A stretch of DNA of 64,000 bases from the NCBI RefSeq assembly GCF_008370045.1, contig NZ_VOBN01000024.1:16471-80470 (forward strand), in the 5' to 3' direction. A program made the translations under genes and the position numbers. The stretch comes from Pseudomonas sp. ANT_J12 (GTDB lineage: Bacteria > Pseudomonadota > Gammaproteobacteria > Pseudomonadales > Pseudomonadaceae). Shown here piece after piece: positions 52,050 to 61,068 of the stretch. Under the pieces are notes generated by a model. The model saw only the letters and a program-made list of their open reading frames with translations, was not told the origin of the DNA and did not search any database. How positions within the stretch are numbered: the stretch's first letter is position 1; each line of letters opens with the position of its first letter.

Positions 52050-52931
52050 TCAGTCGAGCAACTGGTCGCTGCGCACCAGGTTGCGTTCGGCTTGCAGGTG
52101 AGCTTCGGACAGGCGTCCGTAAAGCTGTTTGGTGCGCTGGGCGCGGCCGATGATTCCGGGCTTTTCGGAGTAGGCGAAGATGGCGGTGTTGCGCTCGGTG
52201 GCACCCTCGACGCGGGTCACCCGGTGCACGGAGAAGCGGCCCTTGAAAATCTGCAAGTCGCCGGGGTTGAGTTCCAGTTCCTGCACCCGGCTGCGGTCGT
52301 CGCCGCGCACCACTTTGCCCACTGCACCGAGGTTTTCCTGGGTGCGGGTGCGGATCATCGGCGCGTACTCGAACACGCCACCGGCCTCGGGCTTCTGGGT
52401 CATCATGCTGACGATGAATTCGTTGGTGTCGAAGTGCCAGGGCTGCTCGGTGCCGTGGGGCATGACATTGATCACCAGGCCGGCGAACGGGTCGGCGTAT
52501 TCGAAAATTTCCGGTTCGTTGAGGCAGGCGCCGATAAAGCGCTTCATCATCGGCGAGACGTACAGCCGATGAATGATTGCGTCCGGGGCGATCATGTCCC
52601 GGGTCACGAAACCGCTGGTGCGCTCCATGAATGTGCGGCGCGGGTCATCCTGGGGCAGGGCGGGGTCGTCTTCGGTGAAGTAGGCGTTGACCTTGCGCAC
52701 CGAGTAAAACGTTTTACTCGACAGCGCCTGACCTTCGGCGCGGGCCTGTTCCAGCGCTTCGGGGCGCAGGAAATTTTTTAGCAGGCAGCAGCCGTCCTCG
52801 GCCAGTTCGGCGCGGGCGTGTTCGATCAGTGCCTGTAATTGGACATGGCCCGAATCATGTATGGGGTACAACTCGGTATTAATGATGTCGCTGATATCGC
52901 CCACTTCGGCGTCGGCAAGTTGAAGGCTCAT
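52050..52931 (-). CDS. Fe(II)/2-oxoglutarate-dependent oxygenase
   Basis: A 293-residue enzyme with the facial triad His166-x-Asp168 in EQPWHFDTNEFIVSMMTQ and His236 in FKGRFSVHRVTRVEG, plus Arg247 (GATERNTAIF) for 2-oxoglutarate. The N-terminal half is helical (EHARAELAEDGCCLLKNFLR). It hydroxylates or desaturates a small molecule; related proteins are annotated ArpA-like. AGGAG precedes the ATG by six bases. It is divergent from the LysR gene at 53048 and leads into the M24 gene, so the two enzymes probably act in sequence on one substrate. Confidence 0.88.
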   Translation of the reverse strand: MSLQLADAEVGDISDIINTELYPIHDSGHVQLQALIEHARAELAEDGCCLLKNFLRPEALEQARAEGQALSSKTFYSVRKVNAYFTEDDPALPQDDPRRTFMERTSGFVTRDMIAPDAIIHRLYVSPMMKRFIGACLNEPEIFEYADPFAGLVINVMPHGTEQPWHFDTNEFIVSMMTQKPEAGGVFEYAPMIRTRTQENLGAVGKVVRGDDRSRVQELELNPGDLQIFKGRFSVHRVTRVEGATERNTAIFAYSEKPGIIGRAQRTKQLYGRLSEAHLQAERNLVRSDQLLD

Positions 52932-53047
52932 GCAAGTCTCCTGGAACTATCAATTAACAGTGTTTGGCGTTGAATCGATAGTTGCTTAAAGAGGTGCGAA
53001 GTGGAAATTACAAGTTGTGATCGAATCCATCGGCAGGGGCGATAGTT
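52932..53047. promoter_or_regulatory. Divergent promoter region, 2OG-oxygenase / LysR
   Basis: This 116-base gap is AT-rich (TATCAATTAACAGTG, TCGATAGTTGC) and separates a LysR gene from the divergent oxygenase, the classic place for LysR binding. No single clean T-N11-A box was fixed by eye. Confidence 0.5.
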
Positions 53048-53962
53048 ATGTCAGGCGAACTGGATGGGACCTTACTTAAAGTGTTTGTCGCGATTATCGA
53101 GTGCCACGGTTTTTCCGCGGCAGCCGAGCGCCTGCATAAAACCCAATCGACCATCAGTCAGAGTTTGCAGCGCCTGGAAGAGATCGTCGGTACGCCGCTG
53201 GTGCAACGCTCCAGTCGTTCGGTGAGCCTGACCTCCGACGGCGAAACCTTTCTGATCTACGCCCGGCAGATCCTCAAGCTCCACGCCGATGCGATCAACG
53301 CTGTGCAAATGCCCGACGAACAGGTGTGCATTCACGTCGGCATGCCGGAGGACTACGCCCAGTTTTGCCTGGGCGGGGTGTTGCGCGACTTTCAGGCGCA
53401 GTTTCCCAAGGTGCGGCCGGACATTTGTTGTGAGATGTCCACCGCGCTGGTCAGCCGTTTGCAGCGCGGCGAACTGGACCTGGTGCTCGGTGTGCAGCAC
53501 GCCAACCTGCAGCCGGGTGAATTTCTGTGCGACGAGCCGCTGGTGTGGGTGGCGGCTGAAGGTTGGCGCGCCGGCAAGGACCCATCGGTGCCGTTGGCGG
53601 TGTATGCCGAGGGCTGCGCCTTCCGGGCCAACGCGGTGCGGGCGCTGGCCGAGGCCGGGCGGCCGTGGCATGTGGTTTACACCAGCCAGAGCCCGCGGGG
53701 CATCGGGATTGCCATTGAGCAGGGGCAGTCGGTGGGCGTCACGGCGCGACGGCTGGTGCCGCCGGGCTGGCAGGTGCTCGATGAGGCTCAGGGCTTTCCG
53801 CCGATCGACCCGGCGCGGTTGATGGTCTGGCGTTCGGCTCAGTCTCAGGCACCGGCCGTCGAGGCACTGGTGGAGATTCTGTGCCGCGAGTTGGGCCGTT
53901 CAGAGCGGCTGACCCAACGCGGGCTCGCGGGATTGACGGCGGGCCATCAACCCCAGCAATAA
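53048..53962 (+). CDS. LysR-family transcriptional regulator
   Basis: A 304-residue LTTR. HTH: LLKVFVAIIECHGFSAAAER, LHKTQSTISQSLQRLEEIVG, TPLVQRSSRSVSLT. The effector domain begins at about 93 (VCIHVGMPEDYAQFCLGGVL). It is divergent from the oxygenase/M24 genes and is their likely activator. Its last 63 bases overlap, tail to tail, the 3' end of the MFS gene on the other strand; the C-terminal residues (about 285-304) are basic and low in conservation, consistent with sequence drift into the neighbouring gene. Confidence 0.92.
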   Translation: MSGELDGTLLKVFVAIIECHGFSAAAERLHKTQSTISQSLQRLEEIVGTPLVQRSSRSVSLTSDGETFLIYARQILKLHADAINAVQMPDEQVCIHVGMPEDYAQFCLGGVLRDFQAQFPKVRPDICCEMSTALVSRLQRGELDLVLGVQHANLQPGEFLCDEPLVWVAAEGWRAGKDPSVPLAVYAEGCAFRANAVRALAEAGRPWHVVYTSQSPRGIGIAIEQGQSVGVTARRLVPPGWQVLDEAQGFPPIDPARLMVWRSAQSQAPAVEALVEILCRELGRSERLTQRGLAGLTAGHQPQQ

Positions 53963-55135
53963 CAGGCTGGCCGCCACCCAGCAGGCGATCCAGGCATGCA
54001 CCAGGGCAAACTGCCCGGTGGCTTGCAGCAGCCAGCCACAGATCCCGTTGGCGGTGGCGCTGCCCAGGCCGTAACCGACCATGCTCAGGCTCACCACTTG
54101 CAGGCTTTGCACCGGGCTCAATCGGGCGCTGAGGTAGGCCGCCATCAAGCCCCAGACCGGGAAATAGAACAGCGCGAACAACCCGGCCGCCAGCCAGGTC
54201 AGGGTCAGGCTCGGTTGCCAGAGCAGGGCCAGCATCGCCAGGCCGAAAGCGCCGATGCTCAACGCCATCACCCGCAAAGCGCCCCAGCGATCCGCCAATG
54301 AACCCAGGAGCAAACCACCGACCACGCCGCCGATGCCGATCAGCGTCCACAGTGAACCGGTGATTTGCGCGTTGGCGCCCAGGCGTTCGGTGGCAAACGC
54401 CGAGAGGAAGTTCAAGAACGGTCCGCTGATGGCGCCAATAAAGGCGCTGAGCAGCAGAATATGCAGCGCCACCGGGTGCTCCAGACACAGGTGCAGCCAT
54501 TGCCTGAGTACCCGGCGCAGCGACGGCGCGCTGCTGGGCTTGGGGCGTTGCTGCGCGGCGAGCGGAGCCAGGGCCCAAAACGTCAGCAGGGTGACGATCA
54601 GCGTCATACCGGCGCAGATCAACCAGAAGTGCTTCAGGGAAATGCCGTGCAACAACGCGATCAGCACACCATTGAGGCAAATCGCAAACGCCGCCCCGGA
54701 AGACGCCAGCCCCAGCACACGGCTGCGGTGGGAGGCCGGAATAACCTCGCTGGCCAACGCCGCGATAGCGTTCCAGTTCGACACCGCACAGGCCGAGACC
54801 AGCGCCAGACACAGCGCAAACGGCAGCACCCAGGGCGTGGCGACCGCCAGGGCCAACAGCGCCGGGCTCAAGGCCATCGTCAGGCGCACCATGTTGCGCG
54901 GGCTGATCCATGCCGCCGCAATACCGCTGACAATCGACGCGCCCATATAGAACAACTGCAACAGCGCCGCAATGAACGCGGCCTGGCTGTAGCTCAGTTC
55001 GAATACCTGACGGATGTCGGGCAATAACGCCGAATACAGGAAAATGCTGAAACCGTGGGTGGTGGCGTTACAGGCCGTGAAGATGAGCGCCAATATGCCA
55101 ATACTTCTGGCGGGTGAATGAACAAGGGTTGGCAT
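53900..55135 (-). CDS. MFS transporter
   Basis: A 411-residue, 12-helix permease. Motifs: FSIFLYSALLPDIRQVFELS, ASHRSRVLGLASSGAAFAIC, GGLLLGSLADRWGALRVMAL (loop motif 8-9) and MVGYGLGSATANGICGW. The ATG at 55133-55135 is used; a TTG at 55159 is possible but neither has a strong ribosome site. Its 3' end overlaps the LysR gene by 63 bases. It may export or import a product of the oxygenase/M24 pathway. Confidence 0.88.
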   Translation of the reverse strand: MPTLVHSPARSIGILALIFTACNATTHGFSIFLYSALLPDIRQVFELSYSQAAFIAALLQLFYMGASIVSGIAAAWISPRNMVRLTMALSPALLALAVATPWVLPFALCLALVSACAVSNWNAIAALASEVIPASHRSRVLGLASSGAAFAICLNGVLIALLHGISLKHFWLICAGMTLIVTLLTFWALAPLAAQQRPKPSSAPSLRRVLRQWLHLCLEHPVALHILLLSAFIGAISGPFLNFLSAFATERLGANAQITGSLWTLIGIGGVVGGLLLGSLADRWGALRVMALSIGAFGLAMLALLWQPSLTLTWLAAGLFALFYFPVWGLMAAYLSARLSPVQSLQVVSLSMVGYGLGSATANGICGWLLQATGQFALVHAWIACWVAASLLLLGLMARRQSREPALGQPL

Positions 55136-55558
55136 ATATTCGGCTCGGGTTAATTGCAACAGGATGGGGCGAAGTTGTGCTGTTCGCCCTAGGTAAGTGC
55201 GCTGACGTAGTGAAGTGTTTAGTTGAGGTCAGACTAGCGTTTATATAAATAAAACAGCCAGTGCTTAATAGTCATGAGTGTGCTGCAAAATACTCGTGCT
55301 ATTTATGCGTGAGCGACAGTTCCCCATTCAAAAAACGACCCTGATCCCTGTAGGAGCGAGGCTTGCCCGCGAAGGCGGCGTGTCAGACACCATCATCAGT
55401 GACAGACAGATTGCCTTCGCGGGCAAGCCTCGCTCCTACAGGGGCGGTGTGATGGCATCGAAACCACCCCGCACAACACAAAAATGCATGTTACTCAGGA
55501 AATTTCCCTCGGGCCGTGGGATGCTTGGCGCTCGTCAGCCCCAGCGCGAGTCCCTTTC
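55136..55558. other. 423-base intergenic stretch
   Basis: It contains an AT-rich promoter-like section (55200-55300), then a REP pair (55346-55443), then the leader of the next LysR gene. No supported gene. Confidence 0.5.
55346..55443. repeat. REP pair (GCGGGCAAG variant)
   Basis: Inverted doublet CCCTGTAGGAGCGAGGCTTG ... complement ending CTACAGGG. Same variant as at 24397-24475. Confidence 0.92.
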
Positions 55559-56491
55559 ATGAAACGCAAAATGCCCGCGCTCAATGCGCTCAAAGCCTTC
55601 GAAGTGGCTGGCAGCACCGGCAGCTTTACCCGGGCGGCGGAGTTGCTCAATGTCACCCAGAGTGCGGTCAGCCGCCAGGTGCGGCAGTTGGAGGAACAGC
55701 TCGGCGAGAACCTGCTGGAGCGCCGCCATCATCACCTGGAACTGACCAGCGCCGGCCGGGTCTTGCTGCGGGCGCTGCACCAGTCCTTCGACAAGATCGA
55801 GCTGACGGTGCGCAGTATCCAGCAGAAATCCCACGCCAATCGCCTGCACATCAACGCGCCCCCGACCTTCACCAATCGCTGGCTGATGCCGCGCCTGGGA
55901 CGCCTGCGCGAGAGGCACCCGGAGCTGGAATTGAGCATCACCACGCGCCTGCAAGACAGCCTCGCGGAAACCAGCACCCTGGACTGCGCGATTCGTTTCG
56001 GCGACGGCGAATGGGATGGCCTGGACGCCTCGCTGCTGATCCAGGAACGGCACATCGCGGTGTGCGCGCCGTCCCTGTATGCGCGGGAGTGGAGCGAGGG
56101 CGGCATCGACCTCAATCGCCTGACGTTGCTGCATGTTCTGGCCAAGGAAGACCAACGCTACCTGACCTGGAAACACTGGCTCGACGCGGCGAAAATCAGC
56201 GGCGTCGACATCCAGGGCGGCTATGAATTCGACCTGCTGGACCTGGCGATCCGCGCGGCTACCGATGGCTTGGGCATCACCATCGCTGACTGGCACATGG
56301 TCGCCCCGGAACTGGCCAGCGGGCAATTGACCCAGGTGCTGAACGTGCACGTGGAAGGGCATCAATCCTACTGGCTCGTGACCCGGCCGGAGCAGACCTT
56401 GATGCCGCAATTGCAGGTGTTCAGCCAGTGGTTGCAGGAAGAAATCTGGTTGGCGCAACGCCAGCTCGAACCCTCTACCGCCGCCAGCTAG
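55559..56491 (+). CDS. LysR-family regulator (GcvA-like)
   Basis: A 310-residue LTTR started at the ATG at 55559 (MKRKMPALNALKAFEVAGST). A second Met four codons later is possible, and the frame to 55484 is not needed. HTH: SFTRAAELLNVTQSAVSRQV, RQLEEQLGENLLERRHHHLE. Effector domain of the GcvA group: PPTFTNRWLMPRLGRLRERH, TLDCAIRFGDGEWDG. It precedes the ALDH, MFS, enolase and GMC genes on the same strand with a REP pair between, and is their likely regulator. Confidence 0.92.
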   Translation: MKRKMPALNALKAFEVAGSTGSFTRAAELLNVTQSAVSRQVRQLEEQLGENLLERRHHHLELTSAGRVLLRALHQSFDKIELTVRSIQQKSHANRLHINAPPTFTNRWLMPRLGRLRERHPELELSITTRLQDSLAETSTLDCAIRFGDGEWDGLDASLLIQERHIAVCAPSLYAREWSEGGIDLNRLTLLHVLAKEDQRYLTWKHWLDAAKISGVDIQGGYEFDLLDLAIRAATDGLGITIADWHMVAPELASGQLTQVLNVHVEGHQSYWLVTRPEQTLMPQLQVFSQWLQEEIWLAQRQLEPSTAAS

Positions 56492-56506
56492 ACACACCGC
56501 AGACCC

Positions 56507-56600
56507 CCTGTGGGAGCGGGCTTGCTCGCGAATGCGGTGGGTCAACCAATATCAATGGCGACTGACACGACGCCTTCGCGAGCAAGCCCGCTCCCACAAG
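56507..56600. repeat. REP pair
   Basis: Inverted doublet CCCTGTGGGAGCGGGCTTGC ... complement ending CTCCCACA, between the LysR and ALDH genes. Confidence 0.9.
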
Positions 56601-56721
56601 GGACTACATCGTCAATGGGAACAACATTCATTTTTCGAATGTTCCCCCGCTCAATAAATCGTTTGTTCAACCCGTCCAGCACGCCAAGACTGGGTGAACT
56701 GGATAAAAACAACGATGGGCG

Positions 56722-58152
56722 ATGCACATGCGACTCGAGCGAAATTTTGTAAACGGTCACTTTATTGAGCCTGCCAGCGACGCGCTGATTGCGGTCTACA
56801 ACCCGGCGACTGAAGCCCTGGTGGGCCACGTTTCGGCGGCCAACACCGCCGAAGCCACCGCCGCCGTTGACGCTGCCGCCGCGGCGCAGAAGGTCTGGGG
56901 CAAGCTCACCAGCATCGAACGCGCCGAGCATCTGCGCGCTTTCGCCGATGCCCTTGAGGCCTGCGCCGACGACATCGGTGCCGCCCTGGCCGCCGAGTCC
57001 GGCAAGAGCGTCGCTGATGCCAGCAACGAGGCCCGTTACGCCGCGCAGATCACCCGTTACCACGCCGAGTGGGCGCGGCGGATCGAAGGCGAGATCATTC
57101 CCAGCGACACCCCGAACGAAAACCTGTTCCTGCACCGCGAGCCGATTGGCGTGGTCGCCTGCCTGATCCCGTTCAACTACCCGGTCTACACGCTGCTGCG
57201 CAAAATCGCCCCGGCGCTGATTGCCGGCAACACCGTGGTGGTGCGCCCGAGCAACAATACCCCGACCTCGGCGTTTGAAATCGCCAAGGCTGTGCAGCAA
57301 TCCGGTTTGCCGGCTGGCGTGGTGAACATCCTGACCATGGATCACGCCACCGCCGCCGCCGTGTGCACCCATAAAGCCGTCGGTTTGATTACTTTGACCG
57401 GCAGCGTCAACGCCGGACGCATCGTGCTGGATTACTGCAAGGCCAACATCGCCAAGCCATCGCTGGAACTGGGTGGCAAGACTCCTGCGATCATCGAAGC
57501 CGATGCCGATCTTGAAGCCGCCGCCAGCGCCATCGTCGCCTCCAAGACCACCCACTGCGGTCAGTTGTGCACGGCGGTGGAGCGGGTCTACGTGCAGGAA
57601 AGCGTCTACGAGCAGTTCCTCGCCTTGCTCAAAACCAAAATCAGCGCCGTGAAGTTCGGCGACCGCACCACCGACGCCGACCTGATGGGGCCACTGGTCA
57701 ATGCCAGTTCCCGGCAGAACATCCATGCCATGGTCGAGCGCGCCATCGCTGACGGTGCTGTACTGGAAGCAGGCGGGTTTATCCCTGAAGGCAACGGTCA
57801 TTTCTACCCGCCGACCTTGCTCAGTGGCTGCCGCCAGGACATGGAAATCATCCAGGAAGAAATCTTCGGCCCGGTGCTGCCGGTGCTCAAGTACCGCGAC
57901 ATCGACGAAGCCCTGGCGATGGCCAACGATCACCAGTTCGGCCTGTCATCGGTGCTGTACACCGAGAACTACCGCACCACCATGAAAGTCGCCAACGCCA
58001 TCGAGGCCGGCGAGTTGTACGTCAACCGCACCCCGGCCGACCCGTACCAGGGATTCCACGCCGGATGGAAACGCTCGGGCCTGGGCGGCGATGACGGCAA
58101 GCACGGCATGCTTGAATTCACCCAGACGCGACTGGTCGTCATGAAGTACTGA
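56722..58152 (+). CDS. Aldehyde dehydrogenase (lactaldehyde dehydrogenase-like)
   Basis: A 476-residue ALDH (474 if the second Met at 56728 is the start). Motifs: VVACLIPFNYPVYTLLRKIA, RPSNNTPTSAFEIAKAVQ, LITLTGSVNAGRIVL, LELGGKTPAIIEADADLE (base Glu) and HCGQLCTAVERVYV with catalytic Cys at about residue 283. The F-N-Y-P and G-K-T-P variants are typical of AldA-type enzymes acting on lactaldehyde or glycolaldehyde. With the downstream sugar-acid-type dehydratase it could oxidise a short hydroxyaldehyde released from the substrate. Confidence 0.92.
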   Translation: MHMRLERNFVNGHFIEPASDALIAVYNPATEALVGHVSAANTAEATAAVDAAAAAQKVWGKLTSIERAEHLRAFADALEACADDIGAALAAESGKSVADASNEARYAAQITRYHAEWARRIEGEIIPSDTPNENLFLHREPIGVVACLIPFNYPVYTLLRKIAPALIAGNTVVVRPSNNTPTSAFEIAKAVQQSGLPAGVVNILTMDHATAAAVCTHKAVGLITLTGSVNAGRIVLDYCKANIAKPSLELGGKTPAIIEADADLEAAASAIVASKTTHCGQLCTAVERVYVQESVYEQFLALLKTKISAVKFGDRTTDADLMGPLVNASSRQNIHAMVERAIADGAVLEAGGFIPEGNGHFYPPTLLSGCRQDMEIIQEEIFGPVLPVLKYRDIDEALAMANDHQFGLSSVLYTENYRTTMKVANAIEAGELYVNRTPADPYQGFHAGWKRSGLGGDDGKHGMLEFTQTRLVVMKY

Positions 58153-58178
58153 TTCATACGGAACACCCCTCCCGCTTA

Positions 58179-58268
58179 TGTGGGAGCGGGCTTGCTCGCG
58201 AAGACGGTGTGTCAGTCGACACATCAATGGCCTGACACACCGCTTTCGCGAGCAAGCCCGCTCCCACA
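58179..58268. repeat. REP pair
   Basis: Inverted doublet TGTGGGAGCGGGCTTGCTCG ... complement ending CTCCCACA, between the ALDH and MFS genes. Confidence 0.9.
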
Positions 58269-58345
58269 AAGGCCTGAGTACACCTGAGTTATATAAAAAT
58301 AATTATTGAGGTGCCCGGACCACCGGGCTGCCCGAGGTCTCACAG

Positions 58346-59665
58346 ATGTCCAAGCCTGCAACCACTGTTGCCGCTGTTCAGGGTTCGAACGCGGGTTCAA
58401 AAAGCCACAGTGACAAGGGAAGTCGCTACATCCAGTTAATGCTGCTGGTCCTGGCCGCCGGGGCGATTTACCCGATCCTGTACCTGCGCCAGGTCTACCA
58501 GACCACCATGCTCGAAGTGTTCCAGATCAACCACAGCGAGCTGGGTTATCTGTACTCGATGCTCGGCACGATCTTCCTCCTCAGTTACTTGCCCAGCGGT
58601 TGGCTGGCTGACCGCATCGCTCCGCGTTTCCTGATTTTCTTTTCCCTGGTGGCCACCGGTGCCCTGGGCCTGTGGTATTCCACCGCGCCGTCGATGACCG
58701 GTCTGATGATAATCTTCGGATGCTGGGGCCTGACCACCGGCCTGACGTTCTGGGCCTCGGTGCTCAAGCGGGTGAAGATGATTGCCCATCACACCGAGCA
58801 GGGCCGGTTTTTCGGCATCCTCGACGGCGGTCGCGGTTTGGTTGAGGCGTTGCTGGCCACCGTTGCGTTGGGCCTGTTTGCCTTCGCCACTGAAACCCGT
58901 GGCGAGTCGGCGGCCGAAGGCTTCAAGCACGTGGTCTACCTCTACGCCTTCACCTGTATCGCCATCGGCTGTGTGCTGGTGCTGATCAAGGACCCGAAGT
59001 CGATGGCAGACACGGCGGCGGTGGAGAAGGGCAAGTACAACCTGGCCAGTGACTTGCTCACGCTGGTGAAAATCCCTGAACTGTGGCTGGTCACCGCCAT
59101 CGTGTTCTGCGGTTATCACATCTTCTGGGCCACCTACAGCTTCTCCGATTACTTGCAGGGCGGCGGCATGACCGCGGTCATGGCCGGCACCATCACCACC
59201 ATAAAATTGTGGATGCGCCCGATTGGCGGCATCGGCGGCGGCTGGCTCGGTGACAAGTTCTCGAACATCTCGGTGCTGATCGTGGCGCTGCTCTGCGCGA
59301 CGCTGGCGATGGTCGGCCTGATCGTGTTCCCGGCGCTCAACAGCATGGGCCTGCTGATTGGCACGGTGATTTTCATCGGCCTGATGACCTACGCCATTCG
59401 CGGGCTGTACTGGGCGATCCTCGACACCTGCAACATTCCGCTGCGCATCACCGGCCTGGCCATCGGCATTGTCTCGGTGGTCGGTTACCTGCCGGACGCC
59501 TTCATTCCGTTGATCAACGGCTACCTCACCGAACATTTCCCCGGTGCCCCTGGTTACAAGCTGTATTTCGGCTACATCGCTTTCGTCGGCCTGCTCGGGA
59601 CCCTGGCGGCCCTGACCTTGCGCGCGCGTATCAATCGTCAATCTTTGAACAAAACAGGTGCCTGA
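58346..59665 (+). CDS. MFS transporter
   Basis: A 439-residue permease with 12 helices after a 25-residue hydrophilic N-terminus. Motifs: YLPSGWLADRIAPRFLIFFS (loop 2-3), LTTGLTFWASVLKRVKMIAH, GRFFGILDGGRGLVEALLAT and MRPIGGIGGGWLGDKFSN. The layout fits anion:cation-type importers of organic acids. Only a weak ribosome site is visible before the ATG. Its stop is one base before the enolase-family ATG, so they are co-transcribed and it probably imports that enzyme's substrate. Confidence 0.91.
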   Translation: MSKPATTVAAVQGSNAGSKSHSDKGSRYIQLMLLVLAAGAIYPILYLRQVYQTTMLEVFQINHSELGYLYSMLGTIFLLSYLPSGWLADRIAPRFLIFFSLVATGALGLWYSTAPSMTGLMIIFGCWGLTTGLTFWASVLKRVKMIAHHTEQGRFFGILDGGRGLVEALLATVALGLFAFATETRGESAAEGFKHVVYLYAFTCIAIGCVLVLIKDPKSMADTAAVEKGKYNLASDLLTLVKIPELWLVTAIVFCGYHIFWATYSFSDYLQGGGMTAVMAGTITTIKLWMRPIGGIGGGWLGDKFSNISVLIVALLCATLAMVGLIVFPALNSMGLLIGTVIFIGLMTYAIRGLYWAILDTCNIPLRITGLAIGIVSVVGYLPDAFIPLINGYLTEHFPGAPGYKLYFGYIAFVGLLGTLAALTLRARINRQSLNKTGA

Positions 59666-59666
59666 G

Positions 59667-60884
59667 ATGAAAATCGTCGCCCTTGAAACTCATATTGTTG
59701 CCGTACCACCGCCGCACATCGGTGGCATGTACTGGCTGTTCGTCAAGCTCAAGACCGATTGCGGCATCGAAGGCGTGGGCGAGATCTACGCCGCGACCTT
59801 CGGCCCAAAAGCCATGCTGCCGATCATCGAAGACGTGTTCGAACGCTACCTGCTCAACCACGACCCGCACCACATCGAGCGCTTCTTCCGCCAGGCCTAT
59901 TCCAGCGGATTCACCCAGCGCCCGGACCTGACCATGATGGGCGTGGTCAGCGGTCTGGAGATGGCGTGCTGGGACATCATCGGCAAAGCGGCGAACAAAC
60001 CGGTCTACGAATTGTTGGGCGGCAAGGTCAACGAACGCCTGCGTTCCTATACCTATTTGTACCCGGTCAACAGCAAGGGCGAGTACGACTACGACGACCC
60101 GGACCTGGCCGCCGAATGCGCCGTCGAGAACATGAACAAAGGCTTCACCGCCGTGAAGTTCGACCCGGCCGGGCCGTACACCGCGTACTCCGGGCACCAG
60201 ATTTCCCTGGAAGTGCTGGAACGCTGCGAAACCTTCTGCCGCAAGATCCGCGAAGCGGTGGGCGACAAGTGCGACCTGCTGTTCGGCACCCACGGGCAAA
60301 TGGTGCCGTCCTCGGCGATTCGCCTGGCCAAGCGCCTGGAGAAATACGACCCGCTGTGGTTTGAAGAACCGGTGCCGCCGGGCCAGGAAGATGCCATGGC
60401 GCAAGTCGCGGCCAAGACCACCATCCCGATTGCCACCGGCGAACGGCTGACCACCAAGTACGAATTCTTCAAGCTGTTGCAGGCCGGCGGGGCGTCGATT
60501 TTGCAGATGAACGTCGCCCGCTGTGGCGGCCTGCTCGAAGCGAAGAAAATCGCGAGCATGGCCGAGGCCTATTACGCGCAGATCGCGCCGCATCTCTACA
60601 ACGGGCCGATTGGCGCGGCGGCGAGTTTCCAGTTGGCGACCTGCACGCCGAACTTCCTGATCCAGGAAAGCATCATGACCTGGGGCGGGTTCCACGCTGA
60701 AGTCCTGACCAAGCCGCTGCAATGGGAGGACGGCTACATCATCCCGTCCACCGAACCGGGCCTGGGGGTGGAGCTGAACATGGACGTGGTGCGCCGGCAT
60801 TCGCCGTACACCGGTGAGCGTCTGCACCTGCAAATGGCGCCGACCCCGGCTGACGTCAAAGACACATCGCCGGCCAGGGGCTGA
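59667..60884 (+). CDS. Enolase-superfamily enzyme (mandelate racemase/muconate lactonizing group)
   Basis: A 405-residue protein. The N-terminal capping domain (MKIVALETHIVAVPPPHIGG, then YWLFVKLKTDCGIEGVGEIY) leads into the barrel. Barrel motifs: FTAVKFDPAGP (Lys), LLFGTHGQMVPSS, YDPLWFEEPVPPG (Glu ligand), PIATGERLTTK (Glu ligand) and QIAPHLYNGPIGAAAS with the catalytic His. The first metal-ligand position, usually Asp (as in GalD V-D-F-H-G), reads F-G-T-H-G, so Gly replaces Asp. This FGTHGQ variant is a recognised subgroup of unknown substrate. Dehydration of a sugar acid is the usual reaction. ATG at 59667 is preferred to GTG at 59658. Confidence 0.9.
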   Translation: MKIVALETHIVAVPPPHIGGMYWLFVKLKTDCGIEGVGEIYAATFGPKAMLPIIEDVFERYLLNHDPHHIERFFRQAYSSGFTQRPDLTMMGVVSGLEMACWDIIGKAANKPVYELLGGKVNERLRSYTYLYPVNSKGEYDYDDPDLAAECAVENMNKGFTAVKFDPAGPYTAYSGHQISLEVLERCETFCRKIREAVGDKCDLLFGTHGQMVPSSAIRLAKRLEKYDPLWFEEPVPPGQEDAMAQVAAKTTIPIATGERLTTKYEFFKLLQAGGASILQMNVARCGGLLEAKKIASMAEAYYAQIAPHLYNGPIGAAASFQLATCTPNFLIQESIMTWGGFHAEVLTKPLQWEDGYIIPSTEPGLGVELNMDVVRRHSPYTGERLHLQMAPTPADVKDTSPARG

Positions 60885-60900
60885 CGAAAATGGCGCATCC

Positions 60901-61033
60901 CCCTTGTGGGAGCGGGCTTGTGTGGCGAGGGAGCTTGCTCCCGCTGGGTCGCGTAGCGACCCCAAAAGCTTTGCGACTGCTTCGCAGTCGAGCGGGAGCA
61001 AGCTCCCTCGCCACACAAGCCCGCTCCCACAGG
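60901..61033. repeat. Nested REP-type inverted repeat
   Basis: Outer arms CCCTTGTGGGAGCGGGCTTG / complement enclose inner arms TGTGGCGAGGGAGCTTGCTC / complement, with a third GGTCGC...GCGACC dyad at the centre. It is a REP of the common family with an insert of the variant seen at 20689-20823. Confidence 0.88.
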
Positions 61034-61068
61034 GGTTTGTGCCTGACGGTTTATTTGGACTGACTTAC

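Noticed and set aside
50603..55493. Shared 14-mer AAATGCATGTTACT upstream of the ABC operon and the LysR gene at 55559
   Set aside because: A match of this length is expected by chance somewhere in 64 kb, and the flanks do not align.
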